Positions 54,928-64,000 of a stretch of DNA of 64,000 nucleotides are shown here, piece after piece. The notes under the pieces are model-generated. The model searched no databases, was not told the DNA's origin, and saw only the letters and a program-made list of their open reading frames with translations. Each line of letters starts with the position of its first letter. Positions within the stretch are counted from its first letter, which is position 1. Origin of the DNA: Buxus sempervirens. Its lineage: Eukaryota; Streptophyta; Magnoliopsida; Buxales; Buxaceae. The stretch covers positions 16,416,048-16,480,047 of the forward strand of contig OX387194.1 in the NCBI GenBank assembly GCA_947561395.2, written 5' to 3'. Position numbers and translations under genes: made by a program.

Positions 54928-57900
54928 TGTGTGCGCGTGGGAAACGCGGCACGGGGTAAATTCGGAGTTGCCACCGCCTGATGGGGTGCAGGCGGACACC
55001 TGGGTGCTTAATCTTGTCTATTTAGGGCTTTCGGCCTGCGGCTTGAGATTCTAAGTTTGGTTCTCGGTTGCGGTCTGGGGAAGTCCGTAGACACCCCAGT
55101 CCACCCCGTCGGATGACGGGTCCCGTGGGTTCCCTGATTTGAGTCAGCTTTTCCCATTTGGTTCTCACCCGATTCCTAATCCAGCATGTAATTTGGTTAA
55201 GTCTTGGCGGGACCACCTGGGTTGGTGTGGGTCCCTTTAGTGGATTTTATCTTTGCTTACTTGAATTGTCTGGGTCTGTTTGTGTGGGCCCCATTGGAAG
55301 GCCCACGGTGTCCTTGTTGGGCTTAGTCCAGCCCGTGTGCCCTTGTGGGCCTCGACCTATCCTAGGAGGCCTTGTGGGCCTTGGATAATGAGTTGGTTTT
55401 TTATTAAGGTTCAAGTTTGAAGCTTAAATGGTTTTCATGTAAGTGGTGGGCCGGATTGGTTTGTGGGCCCCTTAGGTGGGCCCACATGGTGGCCAAGTGA
55501 TTTTGCATCTTTTATCTTCTTTAATTTGCCAAAGTGGGCTGGTCATTGGGCTTGGGGCCCGTGATCCAAACCGTGGGCTTTGAAAGCCCAGTTCCTTGGA
55601 GTTTGGGGCTTGCACCCTAACTTGGTTCGGTTAGCGGGCTTTTGGCGGGCCCGACAGGCCCTAGCCCTTGGTCTCGGCCAAACCAAACAGTTTATGCATT
55701 AATACATATGGCAAGGCTCGGGTGGGCCGCATTGGGTTTGGCCCGCCCGATTCAATTGATTCACTTTTGCTTAGGTTATTTAATTAGCATGCCTTGGTGT
55801 TTATTGGGCTTGGTGGGCCCCTTTGGAAGGCCCACTAGTGAGCCAAGTTGGACCGGTTGGCCCCAGTCCCAAGTTGGGTTTCCGGGTCGCCCGGAAACCC
55901 TATCGGTTCAATTAGTTTGCTTCAAAACATACCAAAATTCGGCAGAACATCAACCATGCACAAAAATCATGCTACTGTGTGTATCCGGTAACTCAGGCCG
56001 GATACACATGGTCTACAGGTGATCCGGCCAGAGGGGCCGGATACACAGGGGCCCTAGGTTATCCGGCCTTAGTTGCCGGATATGCCTGGGCCACAGGTGA
56101 TCCGGCCTGAGTTGCCGGATCACCCTGAAATGGCTTCTTTTTGGTTTTGGCCATTCGGGGTGGATTCCAGGGGGTTCCTGGGACACTTTAAGAGTCTTGT
56201 GGGCCCCTGTGAGGGCCCACGTTGGTTCAGGTTTGAGAGAAGCCTCATTTGGCTTCTCTCCTTGGGTCTTTTAGCAAGAGCAAGGGAATGTAAAACAAGG
56301 GGGGAAGGGGATCATGCTTACACAAAATAATAATGAAAATAGGACACACACATGGTCCTAATGATGAAGAAGAAGCCTGCTTCCAGGGAGGGTTGGTCCC
56401 CGCATGCTTGGATCCAAAGCTAACTACTTTCATGCAAAGAAACAGAAACCTATACTAACACATGGTGCATGGGATTCACAGCAAAGCCTCACTGGCTATA
56501 CACATGCATTTTACTTGAAGAAATAAAGAAAGGAAGAGGGGGGGGGGGGGGGGGGGGGTTACACATGGGGGTACAGAAGATCACATGCCAAGGAGGAACA
56601 TGCTCCTCCCGAGAATGCGCATAACCCAACCTCAAAACAGAAAATACAGAACATTAGAAAGCATGTAAGACTGGACTTTTGTGCCTCTTAAACGATCCCT
56701 ACGTGGGTATCATGCATGTGGTGGCTCCATGCCATGAAAGGAACACCAAATACATGCATGGGTCATGCTAAAACAAGGCCATGCAGAACAAGAAAACAAA
56801 TGGAAGCATATATCACTGAAAAATCTACATTTAATGTATGATGCACACAATATAGTGGGAAGCCTTACCTTAGACTTTAAAACCTCTTTGGGGGTGTGCC
56901 GACCCTTCCTTTGGGCTTGGATAGCTGCTGGGACACCTCTTTTTCTCAGCAACAGCAGCAGCTTCCTCTTGCTTCAACCAGAAAATGGAAAGGGGAAGAA
57001 GGCAAAGGCTTGGGTGGCTTGGATTTGGTCTTTGGAGGTGGAAGGGGGTTGAGGAGGTTGTGAGGGGTGGGATTCGAAGGGGGTAGGTGAGGGAGGAGGG
57101 CTGGGAAGCAACCAAAAATAATGCCAACCCCGGATATGAGCTGCTGTTGGCTATTTATAGAAAAAAAAATGTATCCGGCAACTCAGGCCGGATACACTAA
57201 TGCCTCTTCGTATCCGGACTTCAAGTCCGGATACACTGGCCTTCCTTTGTATCCGGAAACTCAGGCCGGATACATGACTTAATCATTTCGAAATTCAATG
57301 CCGCCGCGAATTTGTCGGCCAAGTGGCGCGAATCTCGCGCGAATATCTCCATGTATCCGGCCTTCAAGTCCGGTCATGAAGGGAAGCTAGTGTATCCGGT
57401 ATATGTAACCGGATACAAATCGAAAAATTACGGATTTGCCCTTCGACTTGACCGATTCGACCGATTTGACCGATTTGACCGATTTGACCCTTTTTGATAT
57501 CTACGGATCGCCCGTACGAATTTTTTATATTTAAGATTTAGTCCCTGAGATATTTTGCTGTGTTGGCTGCCACGTGTGCAGTCTCTGGCCTTGCTGCTCG
57601 GAAACTTTGACAGCTCATATCTCACTCATTTGAACTCCGATTTGAGCAAACTCAATTGTGTTAAACTCGTATCGGAGCCCTCTATTTAATGACATAGGGC
57701 TAAACACTTGGCACAGGGTTCGAGGAAAAGTCAACTTTTGGCCTTTCCTTAAGTTTGACTGCTTTTAGAAGCTTCATCCGGACTCTGATTCCTGCAAACC
57801 CAGTTGCGTTGGAACCGTGTCGGGATTCTCCATCCATTGAGATAAATCAAGGCATTTGGCACGGAATTCAAGGAAAAGTCAACCCTCAAGTTTGATCGCC

Positions 57901-58100
57901 CTTAGAACCTTCATCCGGATTCCGATTCCTGCAAACCCAGTTGCGTTGGAACCGTGTCGAGATTCTTTATCCAATGGTATAGATCAAGGTGGCCAAATTT
58001 TCTCTGATTAAAATGTCAAATTTCCACCCCTCAGGGTTTGACTTTTTAGCCGGGCTTTGCATTTCTGGCTTTCCGGGAGCGCAAAAATGAGGTGCTTATA
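54928..58100 (-). repeat. 5' LTR of Ogre copy B (right end of the array)
   Basis: 3,173 bp, near-identical to 23201-26362. Palindrome clusters are at 55981-56124 and 57171-57416, TATA at 57151-57160, a poly-G run near 56537-56558 (longer than in the other LTR), and a GACCGATTT microsatellite near 57455-57490 with more units than the other LTR. The flank starts GGACT at 58101; the partner target site would be off the left edge. Confidence 0.93.
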
Positions 58101-58898
58101 GGACTCATGAAGACAAGAAGGCCTTTAACAAGAAACTCTCCATTCACTATGCCACCATGCGACTTATGAGCAAAGCTAGTAAATCCTCGAACTCGAATCT
58201 CAATCTGACAACAAGAGGCCTAGACATTGACTTATTGTACACGAAACTCACAGAGTTCGGCATGTACCACCAGCATGCAACCCCTGAATCAATACATGGA
58301 GATGCCCACTTATCCTTACATTCAAGGTACTCACTAGCAATATAAAAACTCAAAATGAGACCCTATATATATGAAGACCCTACAATGCAAACTAACTTGT
58401 AAAGGAAGCACGAGCGCAAACTAGAATTATTCAACCAAAGAAAAACCTCTTCACTCTTTACCTTAATCCTATGGATCCATACGTAACTATGCCCACTAGA
58501 CACAAAAAATAATGACTGACTCAAACCAATATAGTTAGTAATAGTGCCTAGTGGCATATAGGGTATTCTAAAGCTTATACTCCTTCCAAAGATAACTTTA
58601 CAAATATTTCTAGTGTGAAGTTCTTCTAAAGTTCAGAAATCAACATATTTTAAAATAAATTTTATTGAGTAAAAATCAACTCAAATCAGATTGTGAAATC
58701 GTCTAAAAAATGTTTTTATTTCCAAAGTAAGACAATCTTTTTGTAAACAAACCTAAATCCCTCATTAATTTGTTTTAAATACGAAAGATCATTGAAAATA
58801 GTTGTAAACACTTAATATCTGTTAGCTCAGATATTTAAATTCATTTAGAAGTCATTTTATATTGGAATAATTCTTCAATTTCAGAAAAATCAAGCTTC
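58101..58898. other. Flanking DNA between Ogre LTR and next solo LTR, unassigned
   Basis: A plus-strand frame is open from the LTR edge to about 58345 (KLSIHYATMRLMSKASKSSN). It matches nothing I recognise and may be chance or a disrupted exon. The remainder is AT-rich. No RNA gene or repeat seen. Confidence 0.4.
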
Positions 58899-59869
58899 TG
58901 TGATGGTCGCTAAACCCTATGGCTTAGGTGACTTGGTTGGGCGGCCATATACTTTAAAACGAAATTGAAAATCAAACGAGCGCTCAACATAGGCGCTCAA
59001 GCGATTTGCTAGGCAACCTAAACTAAAAATCGATATTTTCAACTGTCGCTCAACCCTGGTCGCTCAGGCGATCAGATGGGCGACAAACTCTCTAGAATAC
59101 ACATCAATTGTCGCTCAACCCTGATCGCTCAGGCGATCAGTTGGGCGAACAACTTTCTAAAACACACAGGCGAGACGCTCAACCAGATCGCTCAGGCAAT
59201 CGTACTAGGCGCTCGACAAACAGTGGCTAAATCCAACTTCCGAAACAAGTTTTTATGCATCAAACAACATTCTATACATTGAAATCATCTCTAATATCTT
59301 CAAAAACATCTATACAATACTTCCAGATCATGTACAAAAGATCAAACCACAATAAAACTCAATATCAACTAAACAGGTGTGCTACCTACCTCTGTTCGTT
59401 CAAAAACTCCTCCTTCTTCCTCTTTCCTCTAGTGTAGGTGTTGATCTCTCCCTCTACAGCAACACAAGATCTTCTGGACGTGGATCTCCTCTAGAATAGC
59501 AAAGCTCCTCCGTCTCCTTCTTCTCTTCTCTCTCGGTCTCTCGTTTCCTTCAGATGCAAGAGAATACAAGACAAGGTATACAATTAGTCGCATACGCTCT
59601 TAAGTATAAACCCTATTTTTTAATCCTTATAATACCATGTATCTCCCCTACATCAACTCCTATACCTCTAACCAATCAAATTAAAGAATAGCCTTAATTA
59701 ACACTTATCTCATTTATTGCATGATCCAACGGTTGGATTTGCGTCAACCTCCTGATCTCCTTCATTAATGTGATCACTTATATATTTAATTACAATCCAT
59801 TAATAAAATCCAAAATAAAATACTGATTATTATTTAATTAAAATTTCTGAAAATTTTCAGAGTATTACA
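58899..59869 (-). mobile_element. Solo LTR, Tekay/Del-like Ty3/gypsy
   Basis: On the minus strand it begins TGTAATACTCTGAAAATTTT and ends GGGTTTAGCGACCATCACA, a start and end pattern I know from Del/Tekay LTRs. Length is 971 bp. It contains a TATA-like GTTTATACTTAA (about 59604-59616), pyrimidine-rich sequence and GC-rich inverted repeats (58978-59216). I see no PBS, PPT or matching 5-bp duplication at the edges, so it may be an old solo LTR or a fragment. Confidence 0.55.
58978..59216. repeat. CGCTCA/TGAGCG-type inverted repeats in the Tekay-like LTR
   Basis: Repeated long hairpins: CTGATCGC-TCAG-GCGATCAG within TCGCTCAAC...GTTGGGCGA, about three times with changes, and GAGCGCTCAACATAGGCGCTC. 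They lie in the transcribed half of the LTR. Confidence 0.8.
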
Positions 59870-59969
59870 TATAACTACAGATAACTATAAATAATAATTC
59901 AAGGACTTCCAGAGTACCATATTCAGGAAATAATTATTCTAATATAATTAAATAATGTGAAACTTTTAA

Positions 59970-60405
59970 GGGTAAATTACACTTACCTCCCTTGAGGTAT
60001 GCTGTAATTACACTTACCTCCCTTGAGGTTTTTAAAATAACACTTTCCCCCTTAAGATTTGTGTATGGGTCACAATAACACTTTTCATTGAAGTTTCCAT
60101 CAAAACAGTAGTGATAGTTAGTAAAATAATTTTAACTAAACAAGATTACCCCTTCATAAAGATGAGAACAAAAATTTTAATGGCCTAAGGCATAACTATC
60201 ATTTAACTTAAATGGGGGTAATCTTGTCCAGTTAAAATTATTTTACTAACTATCACTAGTGCTTTGACGGAAACTTCAATGAAAAGTATTATTGTGACCC
60301 ATACACAAATCTCAGGGGGGGGGGGGGGGAAGTGTTATTTCAGAAACCTCAAGGGAGGTAAGTGTAATTATAGCATACCTCAAGGGAGGTAAGTGTAATT
60401 TACCC
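59970..60405. mobile_element. Fold-back MITE with ~195-bp terminal inverted repeats
   Basis: Begins GGGTAAATTACACTTACCTC and ends with its complement. Each arm is about 195 bp and over 90% alike by eye, around a ~45-bp centre. The outer ~30 bp of each arm is itself doubled (TTACACTTACCTCCCTTGAGG twice). Flanks AACTTTTAA and AAAATTTAA match at 7 of 9, suggesting a 9-bp target duplication, hence perhaps a Mutator-type MITE. A poly-G run at 60316-60331 has grown inside the right arm. It codes for nothing. Confidence 0.85.
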
Positions 60406-62425
60406 AAAATTTAAATAATCAAATAAACTAATAATTATCTATTCCATAATTCCAATATATACGAATTTTATTTTATGTAAGAAATTTGAACATTTGTTTT
60501 TATAATAGAATATAATAATTTAGTTTCTTATAATAATAGGAGCCTTATCATAGGAACGAATATAATAGGAAACTCAATAATAGGAGATACGCGCAGCCCA
60601 AAACTCCTGTAAAATTGAACAGCAATGAATGGGTGCTTAAGAACCATTCTTTGCATTTTTAACACACTAAGCTTCACATCATTGAATGATGTGGAATGAA
60701 CTTGGTTGCAGGAGCCTGACCATCCTAACAAAAAGGAAGAACTGACAATGAAGAATAGACTAATAGCAAGAACCTCACTCAACAGGATGCACTCTGAGAT
60801 GGTGTCTAAACCTTACTGGATCTGAAAAAGAAGAGACACAGTGGCCAACCAAAAGTAGATGTCTACAATTTCTATACCCAATGACTCCCAGAGATCTACA
60901 ACCTCACACCTCGTTTAGTGAACCTCTGCTTCTGAATATGACATGTTAATGCTCTTTTCCCAATAATTAAGATGACTCCCACACAACCTCAGAAAGCTAA
61001 TTGCAATCAGCCAACCCATAACCAGGAAGTATTAGTGATTGAAATGCATACTGATCAAGTAATCCTGAATTTATTACCATTTTCAAATAATCCATAATAA
61101 GGTCATAAAAAGCCAATTGCATGGATATCATTGATATGATCAAAATCCCCTTTTATGCCATGATTTATTTAACATTCAAATTATAGGAAATGAAAAAGAA
61201 ATTATTCTTATATATATTTTGACAAGAAAATTTTCTGGAAATACATGATGGAAATACCACGGAAAAAAACCATGTAAAAGATTGAAGCTTTTATAAACTC
61301 TCCACTCAAGGAGCTCATGTCAGGGAGTGATATTTCCTCAGAATGCTTTGGCAAGAAGTGTGTTTCAAATCCACAGGTATAAATCAATCGATTGAGATGC
61401 TTCCCTCAGTTTTCTGAACAAATTGTTATTTAAGGTCCAAGAAGAAGAAATATCAAAAGAGAAGTAAGAAAGAAAAGTAGGCATTTACCATTGGGGCCTG
61501 AAGTCCCATTTCATTTGAACCTTCTATTAACAGAAAAGTAAAATAAAATAAAGGTAAAAACTCCCATTTCATTGTCAATGAAGAGTCGCCATTTAAAACT
61601 CTGCCATAACAATAGAACCTTGCTTTATGGTAAAACTTCTCATAAGTCACTAAGGGTAAAACTCCCGTTTGAATCATATCAAGGGATCAGTTCTTAGGTT
61701 TGGATCTCCATTTCTCATAAGAATTATAATTTATGAAAAAAAAAAAGAAGGGGAGGTGGGGGGATAAGAAGGGAAAATGTCTCTAAATTTCCATGATCCC
61801 TAAGAATTACAGTTCATATTTAAAAGAATGCTTATGGAAACCTATTATAATTTTTGTGAAAAAATTTATTTAAAAAATATATACTTTTTACTTCATCTTA
61901 TTCCGTAAAATTTGTTTTGCATATTTGTGGATTGCATGGAACACCAATTAGACTTTTGATTTAAGAAAAGCAAAAAATAGGAATCCCTCCATAGATCACA
62001 TACCTGAAGACATTTTATGTATGTGATAGAGGACCCATGAAATAGTAGCCCTGGTTCTTAAAATAGAAAGCCATGTGGTTAAATACAGCACAAAATAACA
62101 AATAACACTAGACAAAGTAACTGAGAACACTAGACAAAGTAACACTAGATAAATCCAAGATATTCTCAAGAGATTCTCATGAATACAAGCCTCAAAATGC
62201 AAGACAATCTTCAGACTCTAATTTTCATTTAACGATATATGATACAGCCTAGCAAAAATTTATAAACATGAAAAACCAGAAAAAAATGTTGTTGATTAAG
62301 CACAAAATAAACACACACCCAAAAAAACTGAAGTAAGACCATAACTCCTTACTAAAAAACACTTTACCTATAGGAACACCTCATTCTCAAATCTTGGCAC
62401 ATAAGAGAATGACTACAAGCTAGAA
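60406..62425. other. AT-rich intergenic DNA, no gene recognised
   Basis: Short frames (for example minus 60528-60782, which starts with a hydrophobic stretch) have no family resemblance and no codon character. Minor repeats: AACACTAGACAAAGTAAC twice near 62103-62142. No RNA gene seen. Confidence 0.6.
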
Positions 62426-62858
62426 TGTTGGGATTGTGGAGCCTGAGCTGGTTTGCGAGCGGGGTGAACCGCAGGTCGAGCTACGCTGTCAGCTCACGGG
62501 GGGCATGGGCCCCTGCGGGGACGGCGAGAGGCAGAGCCCCTGACTCGGGTCCATTTTCTTTACCTGGCCTGTCAAGTCCTATTATAAATATGGAGTTTCC
62601 AATTTCAGATTTAGGGTTTTCATAAGGTTTTCTCAGACTGTAAAAACTTCAAGTTTTTAATGGATTTGTGGTGCGCTCCATGGACGTAAGCAAGATCGCC
62701 GAACCACGTAATTTCTGTGTTCTTCTTCTTTGCTTTACTTTGTCTTTCATATTTATTTGCTTTACTTATTTTCTCTTGATTCATCAAATCCCAAGATCTG
62801 GGAACACTTGGTGAGTTTAGATTAATCTACATAGGTATAGATTGGTTTATTCCTAACA
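62426..62858 (+). mobile_element. Solo LTR, Ty1/copia type, 433 bp
   Basis: Begins TGTTGGGATT, ends ATTCCTAACA, with terminal inverted repeat TGTTGGGA/TCCTAACA. Flanks TAGAA and CAGAA suggest a 5-bp duplication with one change. It contains TATAAATATGG (62584-62594) and the GGACGTAAGCA...CCGAACCACGTAA stretch typical of copia LTRs downstream of the transcription start. It lies about 70 bp beyond the apparent original stop of the DUF247 gene, in opposite orientation. Confidence 0.8.
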
Positions 62859-62930
62859 CAGAATAGCTAGGTAAGCCAACCTTTAAAAGTGACAATCTCA
62901 CTCCATGGAGAAATCCTAAAGCTCTGGTCT

Positions 62931-64000
62931 TCAGTGAACAAGTGCATCTTTTACAACTCCTAGGGGCACTCCAACATCTGAAACAGAGGAGGTGCTTGGT
63001 TCTGGCTTTTGGTAAAACTTAAATATGAGAGTCAGAATTTGCAATACTACTAGAACAAACAGTAGAATGGCTGCAGCTACCATTGGGACCATTTCCCACG
63101 TAACACGATGACTGTTCTGATAGCTGCGAGCCTGCGAATTTGACTGCGAACAAGACGGACATTGCGATTACATTTGACATCTGGAACAGAGAACCTATAA
63201 AAGATATCAGGCAACTCCATCTCAAGTGTAGGACAGCAATAGATGATGCCATGTTCAGCGAGAAGCTTTGCATCATCCGGTGTATATGAATGAGTTCACA
63301 CATCAACTGTAAATAAGCGCATGCCTCGCGACCATTTGGGCCCATTTGTTGTACAAACTCATAACGCATCAGGTTCCTGAGCACAACCTCTGTTCTAGAA
63401 TTTATTATAATGGAAGGCAAGGAAACAGAAGCACCAAACCAAGCTTTATTGAACCTTATACCTCTTGTACCCACTCCTCCATTGTCCTCAAAAGAGATGC
63501 CTGATAGCTGCAGCTTCGTTGCATTAGGGACAACAAGGAATTCATTGTCATTTTCATCGTTGCTACCACTTTCATCGCTGTCATCATTTTCACCAGCATT
63601 GTGAGTCGAGCATCTTGGCCCAGCCAGCAGTAGCCAGAAACCATGTAGAATATCTGATGGTTCATCCATAGCCCTTCCAGTCATGGCAGGCACAATCAAG
63701 AAGTCAAATAAGGCCCTCCATGGCAGGTCCATTGGCCGGTTCCATTTTCCTGAGTGAAGAACCTTCTGAAAGAAGCTTTGTTTCATCAACTCTTTCAGAA
63801 TGATGAGAGGGATCTGGTTCCCCACCACAAAAAAGGTACAGACTATTTCTTCAATTGAAGCTTTGTCTCCTTGCACACCAAATATATCATCCTCTGGGGG
63901 ATAACCCAGCAGCTCCCAACCACCCAAAACATAGATTGCATCTTTAACATAAAGCAACCATCTTTGATCATCATTGATATGAAATCGTCTCCAGAAAGAT
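62931..64000 (-). pseudogene. DUF247 (UPF0481) protein gene, 3' part, two apparent frameshifts
   Basis: The minus strand is open from the right edge (gene start off window) to about 63265. It shows family blocks in order: YVKDAIYVLGGWELLG, then FVVGNQIPLIILKEL, NATKLQLSGISFED, IRFNKAWFGASVSLPSIIIN, TEVVLRNLMRYEFV and YLQLMCELIH. The next family block (PDDAKLLAEHGIIYCC) is in a second frame after about 63265. The C-terminal membrane anchor (VAAAILLFVLVVLQILTLIF) is in a third frame from about 63140 to a stop at 62931-62933. Without shifts the first frame runs into an unrelated tail ending at 63019. Each step fits loss of one base. Either a young pseudogene or sequence errors. The serine/aspartate-rich insert (SGSNDENDNE) is a loop. 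DUF247 proteins are plant-specific, membrane-anchored and mostly of unknown role; some act in grass self-incompatibility. Confidence 0.85.

Larger units (their letters stand above)
23201..58100 (-). mobile_element. Ogre/Tat-type Ty3/gypsy element, copy B, with LTRs at both ends
   Basis: LTRs are 23201-26362 and 54928-58100; the interior is 26363-54927. Removing the Sirevirus (9,970 bp) and the solo LTR (3,701 bp) leaves about 21 kb, the size range of Ogre. Minus-strand order: PBS 54907-54924, leader, ORF1 51935-53416, hairpin spacer, gag 47840-50512, protease 45987-47839, RT-RNaseH-aRNaseH-integrase 38464-42280, 3' region, PPT 26363-26375. The dual RNase H and extra ORF1 place it in Tat/Ogre. 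The family is known to remove an intron between gag-pro and RT by splicing. Besides the two insertions it has about four breaks, so it is a fossil. Confidence 0.9.

Noticed and set aside
60528-60782. 84-codon frame with a signal-peptide-like start
   Set aside because: No cysteine or domain pattern after the hydrophobic start, AT-rich surroundings, no similarity recognised.
61453-61677. 74-codon minus-strand frame
   Set aside because: No family pattern; typical chance frame in AT-rich DNA.
62440-62560. GC-rich stretch as a structured RNA gene or rRNA fragment
   Set aside because: It lies inside the Copia LTR with clear ends and a near target duplication; no tRNA or rRNA signature words.

Overview
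The window is intergenic DNA from a flowering plant. The evidence is nested LTR retrotransposons with plant-specific families (Ogre/Tat-type Ty3/gypsy, Sirevirus-type Ty1/copia), a fold-back MITE, and at the right edge a DUF247 (UPF0481) gene, a family known only from plants. I cannot name the species. About 58 kb of the 64 kb is retrotransposon; host sequence is confined to the last ~6 kb.

Layout. (1) The backbone, 1-58100, is a tandem LTR-sharing array of one Ogre-like element on the minus strand. Copy A (1-23200, running off the left edge) and copy B (26363-54927) are almost identical and share the LTR at 23201-26362; a second LTR closes copy B at 54928-58100. The order in each copy is PBS, leader, ORF1 (DUF7745-like), a repeat-rich spacer, gag, protease, RT/RNase H/second RNase H/integrase, 3' region, PPT. 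(2) A 16-kb LTR element, 2382-18391, sits inside copy A's gag with a perfect 5-bp target duplication (CCGGC). It codes only for Gag, has no pol, and shares PBS type and 3'-region similarity with the Ogre element. One of its LTRs holds a truncated LTR of the Ogre type. (3) A complete, young Sirevirus, 26413-36382 (1,034-bp LTRs, TSD GAAAA, iMet PBS, 1,651-residue gag-pol that looks whole, third ORF), lies just inside the left end of copy B. (4) A solo LTR (42281-45981) of a related Ogre subfamily splits copy B between protease and RT. (5) The right flank carries a Tekay/Del-like solo LTR (58899-59869), a MITE (59970-60405), AT-rich DNA without a recognisable gene, a short Copia solo LTR (62426-62858) and the 3' part of a DUF247 gene (62931-64000) with two apparent frameshifts.

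Most interesting signals. The leader of the gag-only element holds ~1.5 kb (10450-12020) of tandem hairpins whose stems change sequence from unit to unit while both arms stay complementary, joined by near-constant loops and linkers. A smaller array of the same design lies between ORF1 and gag in both Ogre copies. This looks like selection for RNA (or single-stranded DNA) structure upstream of gag. Each LTR family here also has its own GC-rich inverted-repeat clusters near the TATA box, and the Sirevirus has a matching TATA-plus-palindrome block upstream of its third ORF. The Ogre 3' region has six PBS-like motifs in the antisense orientation, able to pair with the PBS.

Limits: all similarities and identity figures are by eye; no database search was run. 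Broken retroelement reading frames are treated as fossils and described only as regions.
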